DNA of 64,000 nucleotides from Methylocapsa sp. D3K7 (GCF_029855125.1 NZ_CP123229.1:1054001-1118000), one strand, 5' to 3'; shown: positions 36,874 through 47,165, counted from the first letter of the stretch. Numbers and translations are program-made. Notes: generated by a model from the letters alone, not told the origin.

Positions 36874-39800
36874 ATGACAGTAGGGATTAGCGAGCATAGG
36901 CGGGAAAAGGCAGAAATAGCGCCCGGACATCTGGCGCAGTCATTTGCAGAGGAGGAACTCCTTGCGAACGCCCTCGAATGTTTTCGCGCCGGCCGCTACG
37001 CGGAGGCAGAGGCGGCCTATGCCGAGATATTAACCCGCATACCTGAACATTTTGTTGGCCTTCATCATCTGGGTCTGATCGCTCACCAGCGAGGAGAGCA
37101 TACAGCCGCCGCGAGGTGGATCGAGCAGGCACTTGCCGCCAAACCAGATTATGTTGAAGCCCTCTCCAATCTCGGTGCGGTTCATCGCGCGCTCGGCAAT
37201 ACTGAAGCTGCGCTTTCCGCGACCCGGAAAGCTATCGCCATCGCCCCGGAATTTGCACAAGCCTATTCCAATTTGGGCAATGCGTTAGAGGACCAGGGCC
37301 GTCTCGACGACGCGCTCGCCGCCTATCGGCAAGCCGCGTCGCTCAATCCCGGTTTTGTCGAAGCCCATACGAATTGCGCTAATGTGCTCCGCAAGCTTAG
37401 CCGGTGTGGGGAGGCGATTGTGGTGTGCGAGCACATCATCAAACAGCGTCCAGATTCAGCCGAATCCTATTTCTGTCTCGGCAACATTTTGAAGGAGTTA
37501 GGCAAGCCGGACGACTCCGCTAACGCCTACCGGAGGGCGCTGGCACTGCGTCCAGATTTCGCCAAAGCTTACACCAATCTAGGGAATGTCTTGCAAGGCC
37601 AGGAAGCTTTTGAAGATGCGGTCGAGGCTTACCACCAGGCCCTTATTTTACGTCCGGATCTCGCCGAAGCACACGCCAATATGGGCGCAGCACTCGAAAG
37701 TCTGGGTAGGCTTAAGGAGGCGATAGAGGCCTACCGTACCGCCGTCGAGATCAACCCGAAGCTACTAGCCATTCGCGTTTGGCTTTGTCACAAACGGCGG
37801 CTAGCATGCGATTGGGAGGGGATTGAGGCCGATGAACGCGAACTTCGTACTATGATTGCCTCGACACACGAACTCATTCATCCCTTCCCGGTCCTTAGCA
37901 TGGAACTGGGCGCGGAAGAACAACTTCGCGTCGCACAATCCTACGCGGCAAGTTTTTTTGTAGCCACACCATTCGAACACAGGCGGGAAGAATATGCGGG
38001 CTCCAGGAAGCTGAGAATAGGATATTTATCGGCCGATTTCTGTCGCCACGCGACCGCGCTTCTCATGGCCGAGTTATTTGAGTGCCACGACAACTCTAGT
38101 TTCGAGATTTTTGCTTATTCGCACGGTCCTGAGGACCACAGTGAACTCAGCGTGCGGCTGCGGCGCGCCTTCCATGAATTCGTTGATCTTCGGGAGATGA
38201 CGGACTCTGAAGCAGCAAAACGCATAAAAACTGATCGAATTGATATTCTCGTTGAATTGAAGGGATACACGAAAGGAGCGCGAACTGGGATTGCCGCCCA
38301 AAGACCAGCTCCCTTACAGGTGAGCTTCGTTGGCTTTCCAGGAACCATGGGTGCCAGTTTTATCGACTATGTGATCGCTGATCCCTTTGTGTTACCGATG
38401 AGTCAGCAGCCTTTTTACACTGAAAATATCGTCCATCTACCGCATTGCTACCAGCCAAACGACAGCAAGAGGCTGATTTCCAACATCGCGCCGACGCGCG
38501 CCGGATGTGGTCTTCCAGATCAGGGATTCGTATTTTGCTCATTCAACAATACCTACAAGATCACGCCGGAGTTTTTCGGCATTTGGATGCGCCTCTTGAC
38601 CGCTATCCCAGGAAGCGTGCTGTGGCTCTTGGAGACGAATGTTCTCGTCAAGGACAACCTTCGCGCCGAAGCGGTCAAACGGGGGGTTGACCCAAATCGT
38701 CTCGTTTTCGGGCCAAGACAGCCATCTCCGGAGCATCTCGCCCGCCACAGGCTAGCGGATCTCTTCCTCGATACCTTGCCCTACAATGCGCACACAACGG
38801 CAAGTGATGCCTTATGGGTAGGCCTTCCGGTATTGACATGCGCCGGGGACACCTTTGCAGGGCGCGTAGCTGGCAGCTTGCTGCAGGCGGTTGGCTTGCC
38901 CGAGCTTATAACCTTTTCGCTCGACGCTTACGAAGCCACGGGCCTGCGCCTAGCGCGGGATCCAGCACTCTTGGAAACCCTGCGGCACAGGCTTCTCGGC
39001 AACCGGTTGACTGCGCCGCTCTTCGATAGCGCGCGTTACGCCCGGGACTTTGAGGCCACGCTCACCCGGATGTGGGAGACTTGGGCAAATGGCCATGAAC
39101 CCTCAGCCTTCGCGGTTGCCGCTTCTCTACCCGGCGGCGTAGCTGCGACCTCCGCCCCACCGATAGAGCGAATCACCTACCTTACGTGTCCGCTCTGCGA
39201 AAACGCCGATATTCCAGCGGTCCTTGGCGCCGATTGCTCGAAACACCCAATCTACCGTCCAGACCTTCCGCCAGTCATGACCTGGCACGAATGTGGCGCC
39301 TGCGGACATATCTTTACCGAAGGATATTTCGATGCGAGCGCCGCCGTGCGGATGTTCTCAAAAACGCAGCCCAATCAGACCGTCGGTTACGACATGGAAC
39401 GCCAACGCCCAGTTTCCGCGCGCATAGTCGCACATGTCGCGCGCTATGCACAGGCAGGAAGCTGGCTGGATGTTGGATTCGGCAATGGCTCCCTTCTCTT
39501 TACGGCGGAAGAATGGGGCTATACCCCGGCCGGACTCGACCTCCGTAAGGAGAGTGTCACCGCACTCAAGCAACTTGGTTATGAGGCATATTGCCTGCCA
39601 ATCGAAGAACTCGATTGCCCCGATCGCTTCACTGTTGTCAGCATGGCCGATGTACTCGAACATATGCCGTTTCCAAAGGCCGGGCTAGCCGCCGCACACC
39701 GGCTCATGCGCCAGGACGGAGTTCTATTCCTGTCGATGCCGAATACGGAGAATATGGTCTGGCGGCTGCTACACGCCAACAAGATCAATCCCTATTGGGG

Positions 39801-39936
39801 CGAGATCGAGCATTATCACAATTTTTCCCGCAAGCGGCTTTACGCGCTTCTGCAAGAACATGGATTCGCCCCAGTCGAATATCACGTCAGTGAGCGCTAC
39901 CGCGTGTGCATGGAGGTAATCGCGATCAAGCGTTGA
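36874..39936 (+). CDS. TPR protein with O-GlcNAc-transferase-like (GT41) domain fused to a methyltransferase
   Basis: 1020 residues. About eight to nine TPR repeats span residues 30-300 (for example AYSNLGNALEDQGRLDDAL). Residues 365-750 resemble the GT41 catalytic region of SPINDLY/OGT proteins: RIGYLSADFCRHATALLMAE, VSFVGFPGTMGASFIDYVIA, then LFLDTLPYNAHTTASDALWV. From about 770 a four-cysteine zinc-binding pair (CPLC ... CGACGH) leads into a class I methyltransferase with the SAM loop WLDVGFGNGSLLF and MADVLEHMPFPKAGL. The ATG at 36874 follows AAGGA; ATG 36856 has no such site. It probably glycosylates a protein or surface polymer and methylates the sugar; substrate unknown. Such proteins often act on flagellin or envelope glycans, but no flagellar gene is near. 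Confidence 0.82.
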   Translation: MTVGISEHRREKAEIAPGHLAQSFAEEELLANALECFRAGRYAEAEAAYAEILTRIPEHFVGLHHLGLIAHQRGEHTAAARWIEQALAAKPDYVEALSNLGAVHRALGNTEAALSATRKAIAIAPEFAQAYSNLGNALEDQGRLDDALAAYRQAASLNPGFVEAHTNCANVLRKLSRCGEAIVVCEHIIKQRPDSAESYFCLGNILKELGKPDDSANAYRRALALRPDFAKAYTNLGNVLQGQEAFEDAVEAYHQALILRPDLAEAHANMGAALESLGRLKEAIEAYRTAVEINPKLLAIRVWLCHKRRLACDWEGIEADERELRTMIASTHELIHPFPVLSMELGAEEQLRVAQSYAASFFVATPFEHRREEYAGSRKLRIGYLSADFCRHATALLMAELFECHDNSSFEIFAYSHGPEDHSELSVRLRRAFHEFVDLREMTDSEAAKRIKTDRIDILVELKGYTKGARTGIAAQRPAPLQVSFVGFPGTMGASFIDYVIADPFVLPMSQQPFYTENIVHLPHCYQPNDSKRLISNIAPTRAGCGLPDQGFVFCSFNNTYKITPEFFGIWMRLLTAIPGSVLWLLETNVLVKDNLRAEAVKRGVDPNRLVFGPRQPSPEHLARHRLADLFLDTLPYNAHTTASDALWVGLPVLTCAGDTFAGRVAGSLLQAVGLPELITFSLDAYEATGLRLARDPALLETLRHRLLGNRLTAPLFDSARYARDFEATLTRMWETWANGHEPSAFAVAASLPGGVAATSAPPIERITYLTCPLCENADIPAVLGADCSKHPIYRPDLPPVMTWHECGACGHIFTEGYFDASAAVRMFSKTQPNQTVGYDMERQRPVSARIVAHVARYAQAGSWLDVGFGNGSLLFTAEEWGYTPAGLDLRKESVTALKQLGYEAYCLPIEELDCPDRFTVVSMADVLEHMPFPKAGLAAAHRLMRQDGVLFLSMPNTENMVWRLLHANKINPYWGEIEHYHNFSRKRLYALLQEHGFAPVEYHVSERYRVCMEVIAIKR

Positions 39937-40178
39937 CGAAGATATGTGCGGCCGGCGCAATAGCTTATCCCCCGCGTTCAAAAGTGCGATCCTGCGATTG
40001 TCAATTATACCAATATTCTACGCTTGGGACAATATAGTCCAATCCTGGAGCACTCGTCCTCAATTCTTTGAAGGACTGAGGTTGGCAACAGATGGGATGG
40101 GACCGCCACACCACGCTGTTCCCGGCTTGCGCCGCGCGCGTCCTTCGTTTATGCCGCTGCCTTCGCCGCATCTAAGAT

Positions 40179-40688
40179 TTGGGCCGTCATTTGTCCCTTG
40201 TAGAAAAGCCCGTCGCCATTATCATGGGCAGCGAATCTGATTGGGAGACGATGCGGCACGCCGCCGCCCTCCTCGACGAGCTCAAGATCGGCTTTACGGC
40301 CCTGATCGTCTCGGCGCACCGGACACCAGACCGACTCATCTCTTTCGCCAAGGGCGCCAAGGAAGCGGGCTTTAAAGTCGTCATCGCCGGCGCTGGTGGC
40401 GCCGCCCACCTTCCAGGCATGGCTGCCGCAATGACCGCGCTTCCGGTGCTCGGGGTTCCCATCAAAACAACGGCACTTGGAGGGCAGGATTCCTTGTTTT
40501 CGATCGTACAAATGCCTGCGGGTGTACCAGTCGGCACGCTGGCGATTGGCAAGCCTGGCGCGATCAATGCGGCGCTGCTCGCCGCCGCCATCCTCTCATT
40601 AGGGAATCCGGCGATAGAAGCCAGGCTTTCGGCTTGGCGGACGGCACAAACCAAGGCGGTGGCCGAAGGGCCGTCGCGGGAGGGCTGA
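40179..40688 (+). CDS. purE: 5-(carboxyamino)imidazole ribonucleotide mutase
   Basis: 169 residues, class I PurE converting N5-CAIR to CAIR in purine synthesis. [14 protein letters not shown] binds the phosphate, SAHRTPDRL is the active-site loop and [20 protein letters not shown] the next conserved segment. The start is uncertain: TTG at 40179 or TTG at 40191, both with weak ribosome sites. The 242 bases before it (39937-40178) show nothing recognisable. Three bases from purK, with which it acts. Confidence 0.93.
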   Translation: MGRHLSLVEKPVAIIMGSESDWETMRHAAALLDELKIGFTALIVSAHRTPDRLISFAKGAKEAGFKVVIAGAGGAAHLPGMAAAMTALPVLGVPIKTTALGGQDSLFSIVQMPAGVPVGTLAIGKPGAINAALLAAAILSLGNPAIEARLSAWRTAQTKAVAEGPSREG

Positions 40689-40691
40689 CGG

Positions 40692-41813
40692 GTGCCATTC
40701 GATCTTGTTCCAGGTGCGACGATTGGGATTCTCGGAGGCGGCCAGCTAGGGCGGATGCTCGCATTGGCTGCGGCAAAACTTGGGCTCAAGACCCATGTTT
40801 ACGCGGAAGATCCCGATAGCCCGGCGTTCGACGTGGCAAGCGCGCGAACGATCGCGTCCTATGAGGACGAAGTGACTTTGGCGGAGTTCGCGCGCGCCGT
40901 CGAACTTATCACATATGAATTCGAGAACGTACCTTCTCGCGCCGTTTCCATACTTTCGGAAGCGTGTCTAGTCCGGCCGGGCCCCAAGGCATTGGCTATC
41001 TGCCAAGATCGTCTCGTCGAGAAGGAGTTTTTGACGGCGGCGGGTATTAAGACGACACCTTACGCGCGGGTAGATGACGCCGGCGCGCTCGCCCGCGCCG
41101 TTGCCCAGATAGGCCGCCCGTCAATCTTGAAGACGCGCCGTTTCGGTTATGATGGTAAGGGTCAATTATTGCTGCGCGAAGGCGCCGATTTGGCCGTAAC
41201 GTTTCGCACACTAGGCGGGACACCCGCGATTCTCGAAGCCATCGTGCCTTTTAGCAGGGAAATCTCTGTTATCGCCGCCCGCGGGCCAGGGGGAATGTTC
41301 GTGGCTTATGATGTTTGCGAGAATATCCATGAAAATCATATCCTTAAGTCAACTCGTGCGCCCGCCCTCCTGCCATCTGAGATCACGGCCGAGGCTGTCC
41401 GCCTTACCTGGGTAATAGCGGACGCGCTAGATTATTGCGGTGTCATCGCGGTCGAAATGTTCGTTGTCGGCGAAATTAGCGGCGGCGACGCTTCCAAGAT
41501 TGAACTTTGTGTCAACGAAATCGCGCCGCGAGTCCATAATTCCGGCCATTGGACCCTCGACGGCGCCGTCACTTCTCAGTTCGAACAGCACATCAGGGCT
41601 ATCGCGGGCTGGCCGCTGGCAGCCACCAGCCGCCTCGGCGCGCAATCGGGCGGGCATGTTGAGATGGAAAATTTGATCGGCGAAGATGTGCTTGCCTGGG
41701 CAAAAATCCTTAGCGAGCCCGGAGTTAGTCTGCATCTTTATGGCAAGGCGGAGGCGCGGCCGGGCCGCAAGATGGGCCACATAACGCGCATAGTGCCTGG
41801 ACCGGACCAATAG
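40692..41813 (+). CDS. purK: 5-(carboxyamino)imidazole ribonucleotide synthase
   Basis: 373 residues, ATP-grasp enzyme that carboxylates AIR with bicarbonate. [20 protein letters not shown] is the N-terminal signature, [12 protein letters not shown] the ATP loop and [19 protein letters not shown] the active-site segment. It starts with GTG at 40692. Product feeds PurE, encoded just upstream. Confidence 0.95.
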   Translation: MPFDLVPGATIGILGGGQLGRMLALAAAKLGLKTHVYAEDPDSPAFDVASARTIASYEDEVTLAEFARAVELITYEFENVPSRAVSILSEACLVRPGPKALAICQDRLVEKEFLTAAGIKTTPYARVDDAGALARAVAQIGRPSILKTRRFGYDGKGQLLLREGADLAVTFRTLGGTPAILEAIVPFSREISVIAARGPGGMFVAYDVCENIHENHILKSTRAPALLPSEITAEAVRLTWVIADALDYCGVIAVEMFVVGEISGGDASKIELCVNEIAPRVHNSGHWTLDGAVTSQFEQHIRAIAGWPLAATSRLGAQSGGHVEMENLIGEDVLAWAKILSEPGVSLHLYGKAEARPGRKMGHITRIVPGPDQ

Positions 41814-41961
41814 AGCGCCAATTGGCTTTACAGGTAGCGCCAGTTCTGGTATCGGCACTGCTTCGCCTTTCAGGTGCTTTTCAGCGCCCGGCCGGTTATG
41901 CTTTTGTTCAGATCGTTCATCCTATCATGCATTGGCTGAGGCCAAATTCAAGGACTCCTGC

Positions 41962-42201
41962 GTGCAAGTTCTCGTTCGTGACAACAATGTCGACCAGGCG
42001 CTCAAAGCGCTCAAGAAAAAGATGCAGCGGGAGGGTATTTTCCGCGAGATGAAGCTCCGCGGCCACTATGAAAAGCCCTCGGAAAAGCGGGCCCGCGAAA
42101 AGGCAGAGGCCGTTCGCCGCGCCCGTAAGCTGGCCCGCAAAAAGCTGCAGCGTGAAGGAATTCTGCCAATGCGGCCCAAGCCCGTGGTGGGGGTTCGCTG
42201 A
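41962..42201 (+). CDS. rpsU: 30S ribosomal protein S21
   Basis: 79 residues. The GTG at 41962, preceded by AAGGA, gives the usual start [20 protein letters not shown]; the frame upstream to 41932 is an extension without support. The body is highly basic ([20 protein letters not shown]). S21 sits near the anti-Shine-Dalgarno end of 16S rRNA and helps initiation. Confidence 0.95.
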   Translation: MQVLVRDNNVDQALKALKKKMQREGIFREMKLRGHYEKPSEKRAREKAEAVRRARKLARKKLQREGILPMRPKPVVGVR

Positions 42202-42303
42202 GCGCCTGGATGGGCACCATTCGAGCATGGACAAATAGACAAGACCGGTTTCGGGACCATGCTCCACCATTCAGCTGACCGGCGAATGGGACAAGGGTTA
42301 CCC

Positions 42304-43185
42304 ATGATGGTTTTCCCGGCGTTTTTTGATATTGCAACGCTCGTGCAATGGCGAGCTGTAGTTGGCGTCTTTTTTCTTACCTGTTCCCTGCTCCTCGCTG
42401 GATGCGAAACGGCGACCAGCATCATGGGCAAGCAGGGCACCGGAGTCGCCGAAGTAGCCGATCAGTCGCCGCAGGAAGCGTCCGCCAATCTGGCGTCCCT
42501 AAGCGACGTGATTCAGCGCAACCCTACAAGTGCAGAGGCCTACAACACCCGTGGCGTCGCCTATGCAAAAATTGGTAAGTTTCAAGATGCAATCAATGAT
42601 TTCAGCCTGTCGATCAAACTCAATCCAAATAATGCGGCATCACTAACCAACCGGGCGCTGGCTTATCGCCAGGTCAACCGCGACGAAGCCGCTCTGTCTG
42701 ACTTTAACCGCGCGGTCGAGACAGATCCGAATCATGCTCAGGCTTTTCTCGGCCGTGCCAACCTTTTGCGTATGCAAGGCAAGCTAGATGACGCTCGTTC
42801 CGATCTTGACCGGGCAATCAAACTCAATCCAGAAAATGCCCAAGCATTCCACGCACGGGGATTAATCTATCAGCGCGAAGGATTACATGAGCAAGCGATC
42901 ACCGATTTCGATAACGCAATTGATCGTGATCCCTTCGCTGGTGCGCCATATCAGGCTCGCGGACAAAGTTTGCTAGCTATTGGTAAGAACGATAAGGCGA
43001 TCGAAGACTTCAATGCCGCACTTAACGTTGACAATAAGAACGCTGATGCATGGGCGGGACTTGGATTGGCCTACGAAAAATCCGGTAATCGGATCAAAGC
43101 AATTGAATCCTATCAACGCGCGCTGGTCTTTGATCCCAGCAGCCAACTTGCCAAAGATGGTGTCGCGCGCGTAGGGCGGATTTAA
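42304..43185 (+). CDS. TPR-repeat lipoprotein
   Basis: 293 residues from ATG 42304, which has AAGGG at 6 bases; longer starts at 42259 and 42286 are possible. A hydrophobic leader ends in LLLAGC with Cys34 as the lipidation site. Six to seven TPR units follow (AEAYNTRGVAYAKIGKFQDA, AASLTNRALAYRQVNRDEAA and so on). It resembles NlpI/TadD-type outer membrane TPR lipoproteins, which scaffold envelope enzymes. It is the last chromosomal-type gene before the insertion sequences. Confidence 0.85.
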   Translation: MMVFPAFFDIATLVQWRAVVGVFFLTCSLLLAGCETATSIMGKQGTGVAEVADQSPQEASANLASLSDVIQRNPTSAEAYNTRGVAYAKIGKFQDAINDFSLSIKLNPNNAASLTNRALAYRQVNRDEAALSDFNRAVETDPNHAQAFLGRANLLRMQGKLDDARSDLDRAIKLNPENAQAFHARGLIYQREGLHEQAITDFDNAIDRDPFAGAPYQARGQSLLAIGKNDKAIEDFNAALNVDNKNADAWAGLGLAYEKSGNRIKAIESYQRALVFDPSSQLAKDGVARVGRI

Positions 43186-43282
43186 ATCTGCCTATTGTAG
43201 ATACGTTTGGGATAAGTTGGATGGCAGAACAGGCTTAGCTTGAGGTTTTCCTATCTGAGCGAATGATAGGGATTCTCAAGCT

Positions 43283-44756
43283 GAGTCCTGACCCTAGCAC
43301 TACTTTGGCAGTTTAGGTTTGACGGCTTCTGCGAGGAGTTTCTCACAGTGGGGGGGCATCGCCTGGGTGGAGGCCGAACAAAGAGGTCGAGGATGGCTTG
43401 CCTGATGGCCGGCAAGCTTGGTTGTGGCGACGGTCCCCCGACTCTTTTTTTTCCGTCCCGCTGCTTTGAGGCGGCGGGATTGGAGAAAGACGTAGGCGAT
43501 CATTGTCATCAGAGCATGTCGATGTAAGCCGGTCCAGGAGCGACCTTCGAAGTGGTCGAGGCCGAGCTCTTCCTTGAGCTGCTGGTGGGCCTGCTCACAG
43601 ACCCATCTGGCTTTAATCGTGGCGGCGAGCATCTTGAGGCTCGCATCGGCTGGTAAGTTCGGCACGTAGTATTTTTGCTCGCCAGTCGACCGGCGCTCGC
43701 CGACGAGCCAGACCTCGTCGCCCGGCATGCACTGCATACGATTATCGAGCATGCGGTGCTTATGGCCATCCGCAACGCGGACACGGCGGGCCGCGAAGAG
43801 ACATGTCAGCCGGCCTTTGGTGTCCCGCCGCCAGCTGACCTTTTGCCATTTGCCACCGGCCAACAACGCTTCAGCAGAGACCGGGGGCTGATCAGGGATG
43901 TGGTATTTGCGGGGTCTTCCCGCCTTCATGGCGGGGAAGATCAGGGCAACGTCGGCGGGATAGACGTTCTGGCGTCGCGACAGACCCACCGCCCACAGCA
44001 GACCGCGCTCGCTCAGAGCCTGGCGGAAAGGCCCGCTGGAGCCGTACCCTGAATCGGCAAGGACGCAGCCAAACCACGCCCCAGAGGCGATGACGCGATC
44101 AATCTCCGCGATCGCAATTTCCGTCTTTGTCAGAGCAGTCTGTCTATCCTTCGGCACACCGGCCCGCGCCATGCGCTCAGGATCATCTGTCCAGCTCTCG
44201 GGCAGGAATAGCCGCAGGCCCACCATCACCGGCACCTCGCGCGACGCCAACGTTAGCGAGACCAGCGACTGACAGTTGGCAGTCTTTCCAAGCGATGAGG
44301 CATATTGTGGCGCGACGCCAACCGAATGCTCGCCCTTTTTCGACAATGCGGTGTCGTCGACGATCAGCCACGCGTCGGCGCCGCCAACCATCCTGTCGGC
44401 TTCGGCGAGCAAAGCCTTCTCGAGCGGCGCGGCCTCCCACACGCCACTGGTGATGAAGTGATGAAGCTGGTCGTAGCCGACTTCGCCATCACGCGCCGCA
44501 ATGGGCTGGACACTCTTGCGATCACCCGCGCCGATGAGTCCCGCGACATAAACCGGGCACATCCGTGCCCGCGCCTTGTGTCGAAAAGCACTGAGAAAAG
44601 GTAGGAGCCACCGCCCCAGGTCGGATTTCCAGCCCTCGTCCATGGTCGGCCCTCCGTGAGGTCGACCACCCATGAATCACGCAACACGAAACTCGGGAAT
44701 CCCAAAAACGATAGATCCCACAAAAATCTGCCAAAGTAGTGCTAGGGTCCAGACTC
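43283..44756 (-). mobile_element. IS701-type insertion sequence
   Basis: 1474 bp. The ends 43283-43311 and 44728-44756 are inverted repeats matching at 27 of 29 positions; the innermost 22 bases (43290-43311 and 44728-44749) match perfectly and include CTAGCACTACTTTGGCAG. No clear target duplication is seen outside these ends. It abuts the IS5-type remnant at 44757. Confidence 0.85.
43300..44643 (-). CDS. IS701-family DDE transposase
   Basis: 447 residues from ATG 44643. WLIVDDTALSKKGEHSVGV holds the first catalytic Asp region, VLADSGYGSSGPFRQAL the second Asp, and WVCEQAHQQLKEELGLDHFEG, shown here as its first 20 or so residues, the Glu region; HRHALMTMIAYVFLQSRR is the usual C-terminal segment. 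The frame is intact and the stop lies inside the left terminal repeat. Confidence 0.9.
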   Translation of the reverse strand: MDEGWKSDLGRWLLPFLSAFRHKARARMCPVYVAGLIGAGDRKSVQPIAARDGEVGYDQLHHFITSGVWEAAPLEKALLAEADRMVGGADAWLIVDDTALSKKGEHSVGVAPQYASSLGKTANCQSLVSLTLASREVPVMVGLRLFLPESWTDDPERMARAGVPKDRQTALTKTEIAIAEIDRVIASGAWFGCVLADSGYGSSGPFRQALSERGLLWAVGLSRRQNVYPADVALIFPAMKAGRPRKYHIPDQPPVSAEALLAGGKWQKVSWRRDTKGRLTCLFAARRVRVADGHKHRMLDNRMQCMPGDEVWLVGERRSTGEQKYYVPNLPADASLKMLAATIKARWVCEQAHQQLKEELGLDHFEGRSWTGLHRHALMTMIAYVFLQSRRLKAAGRKKKSRGTVATTKLAGHQASHPRPLCSASTQAMPPHCEKLLAEAVKPKLPK

Positions 44757-44953
44757 ATAAGATCCACCAAACAATAGCGGCGACAAGGAAAATGGGCGCC
44801 ATGAAGTTTCGGGCGAGCCGGTCGTAACGGGTTGCGATACGGCGAAAGTCCTTGAGGCGGCAGAAGGCATTCTCAATGCGGTGCCGCTGTTTAGGACCTC
44901 CTGTCGAAGCTGAAGGGCTGCTCCCGGTTCGACTTGTTGGGAATGACGGGCTC
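44757..44953 (-). pseudogene. 3' part of a split IS5-type transposase
   Basis: The minus strand reads PVIPNKSNREQPFSFDRR, then after a frameshift HRIENAFCRLKDFRRIATRY and NFMAPIFLVAAIVWWIL before a stop. This is the C-terminal catalytic region of an IS5-family enzyme. Its 5' part continues at 46891-47091; two IS630 elements separate the halves. Confidence 0.8.
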
Positions 44954-44955
44954 TA

Positions 44956-45835
44956 GAGCGGAATTCTGCCTGATTGAATCAGTTTTGGGATTCCTGAATC
45001 GGCTTTGATCTGATTCAGCATGAGGGCTGGCGAAGGAGGGCCGGTCTTCATGCCCAAGTCTCTTTCTTTTGACCTTCGCTCGCGTGTCCTGGCCGCCTTT
45101 GATAAAGGGTTTTCGTGCCGTCAGGCTGCGGCACGGTTTGGCATTAGCGCATCGAGCGCGATCCGCTGGCAGGCTGTGCGCCGACTGGGCGGCGATGGGC
45201 GTCCCAAACCGCAAGGTGGCGATCGCCTGTAGCGGCGCACCGAGCAGCATGGTGATTTTATCCGGGCTCTTCTTGCCAAGACGCCGGACATCACCCTGCC
45301 GGAGCTGAAAGAGCGGCTGGCGCAGTCTGGTGCTTTTGTGAGCGTCGCCGCGCTTTGGCGCTTCTGCAAGCGTCACAAGCTGACGCGCAAAAAAAGACCG
45401 CGCACGCGAGTGAGCAGGATCGGCCCGATGTCCTGAAGCGGCGGGAGGACTGGTTCGAGAGCCAGCTCGACTTTAATCCCGAGCGCCTCGTCTTCATCGA
45501 TGAAACCTGGGCCTCGACGAACATGGCCTGTAACGCATGGGCGCTGCGCGCGCGGGGAGCGGTTGCGCGCCGGGGTCCCGCACGGACACTGGAAGACAAC
45601 GACCTTCGTCGCCGGGCTTCGGATCGACGGCATCGCGGCGCCCTTCGTGTCCCGACTTCAACCCAATTGAAAAAGCCTTCTCGAAACTCAAAGCGCATCT
45701 GCGAAAGGCCGCAGAGCGGACCGTCAGCGGCCTCTGGGACGCCATCGGCCGCCTCATCGATCTCTTCACGCCGCAAGAATGAGCAAACTTCTTCGCCGCC
45801 GCAGGTTACGATGCAACCTGAACGAAAAACGCTCT
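44956..45835 (+). mobile_element. degenerate IS630-type element, copy 1
   Basis: 880 bp between TA dinucleotides at 44954-44955 and 45836-45837. It begins GAGCGGAATTC and ends AAAACGCTC. About 170 bp shorter than its neighbour because of an internal deletion. Confidence 0.7.
45050..45821 (+). pseudogene. IS630 transposase, broken
   Basis: It starts MPKSLSFDLRSRVLAAFDKG and keeps VFIDETWASTNMACNAWALR, but has stops and frameshifts after the N-terminal HTH region and at the A-run near 45390. Around 45645 the segment with the second catalytic Asp is deleted, joining IAAPFV directly to DFNPIEKAFSKLKAHLRKAA. A premature stop follows LFTPQE. Not functional. Confidence 0.85.
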
Positions 45836-45837
45836 AG

Positions 45838-46888
45838 AGCAGTATCCGACCTGAATGAATCTGAAGGGATTCCCGAATCGGGCTTGAGGTGATTCAAACT
45901 GTCTGCCGGAGCAAGGAGGCCGGCAGGCATGTCGAAAGCCTTGTCTCTCGATCTTCGGGTTCGTGTACTGTCCGCGGTTGCGCAGGGTCTAAGCCATCGC
46001 GAAGCCGGCGCGCGGTTCGCGGTCAGCGCATCGAGCGTCAGCCGCTGGCGAAAGCTTGCGCGGGAACGGGGTGACGCGCGTCCGAAGGCGCTCGGCGGGG
46101 ATCGTCGGTCGGGCCGGATCGACGCCCATAAGGACACAGTCCTCTGCGTGCTCGAGGCGACGCCCGACATCACCATCGAGGAGTTACGCCAAACGCTGGC
46201 GGACAAGGGGCTTGTCGTCGGCTATGGCACGATCCGCCGCTTCTTCGCGCGTCATGCGATCACGCGCAAAAAAAGACTGCGCACGCCAGCGAGCAGGATC
46301 GCCCCGACGTCCTGAAACGGCGCGAGGACTGGTTCGACGGGCAGATCGATCTCGACCCTGACCGCCTCGTCTTCATCGACGAGACCTGGGCCTCGACGAA
46401 GATGGCCCGCACGCATGGCCGTTGCCGGCGCGGCGAACGCCTGCGCGTCGGCGTGCCCCATGGCCACTGGAAGACCACGACTTTTGTCGCCGCCCTCACG
46501 ACGCGCGGCATGATCGCGCCGTGGGTGCTGGACGGGCCGATCAACCGCGACGCTTTCGAGACCTATGTCGACAAGGCCCTCGTTCCAGACCTGCGGCCGG
46601 GCGACATCGTCGTCATGGACAATCTGTCGAGCCATAAGGGGCCAAGAGTGCGGGAGATGATCGCGGCGGCGGACGCCAGCCTTCTCTACCTGCCGCCTTA
46701 CAGTCCGGACTTCAACCCGATCGAGAATGCCTTCTCCAAGCTGAAGGCTCATCTGCGTAAGGCTGCCGAGCGAACCGTCGGCGGCCTCTGGGACGCCATC
46801 GGCCGCATCATCGATCTGTTCGCTCCAGCGGAATGCAAAAACTACTTCGCCGCCGCAGGATACGATGCAACATGATCGGCTATTGCTC
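45838..46888 (+). mobile_element. complete IS630-type element, copy 2
   Basis: 1051 bp between TA at 45836-45837 and TA at 46889-46890, the TA target duplication of this family. Left end GAGCAGTATCCGACC and right end, read inward, GAGCAATAGCCGATC match at 12 of 15 positions. Confidence 0.85.
45929..46875 (+). CDS. IS630 transposase made by -1 frameshift
   Basis: The first frame (45929-46315) encodes the HTH region from MSKALSLDLRVRVLSAVAQG; the second, in the -1 frame and ending at 46875, encodes the DDE domain: FIDETWASTKMARTHG, IVVMDNLSSHKG and PPYSPDFNPIENAFSKLKAH. The frames overlap at A7G (46268-46275), a typical slippery site, so a fused protein of about 315 residues is expected. Copy 1 has a similar A-run at the same place. 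Confidence 0.88.
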
Positions 46889-46890
46889 TA

Positions 46891-47091
46891 GTGCCGCGTT
46901 TTTGCAACCATTGGCGCAAGGCGGCGCTGTCATAGGCTTTATCGGCGAGGAGCTTTCGGGCTGGCTTGGTGCGACAGATCAAGGGCTCGGCGGGTAGACA
47001 ATCATGCGCCTCACCACCGCTCAGTAGGATGGAGAGAAGGCGGCCCTTAGCATCTGCGATTGCGTGGATTTTCGTATTGCGCCCGCCGCGC
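46891..47091 (-). pseudogene. 5' part of the split IS5-type transposase
   Basis: The minus strand reads GQRGGRNTKIHAIADAKGRL, then CLPAEPLICRTKPARKLLAD and KAYDSAALRQWLQKRGT, where the frame would continue into the piece ending at 44953. This is the central DDE region of an IS5-family transposase. Its own 5' end is cut off by the IS3 element at 47092. Confidence 0.8.
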
Positions 47092-47165
47092 TGTCCGTCG
47101 TCAGATAATTTGAGACAGATGGCGGCGTGATTTAATGGAGGACGCGGCTCATCTGATGTTTGATT

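Noticed and set aside
43294..43297. CTAG as the target duplication of the IS701-type element
   Set aside because: CTAG is present at both ends and fits YTAR, but the inverted repeat continues outside it, so the true boundary is undecided; I used the longer repeat.
45020..45232. Intact small gene at the start of the first IS630 copy
   Set aside because: It is the N-terminal HTH piece of a broken transposase, as shown by alignment with the second copy.
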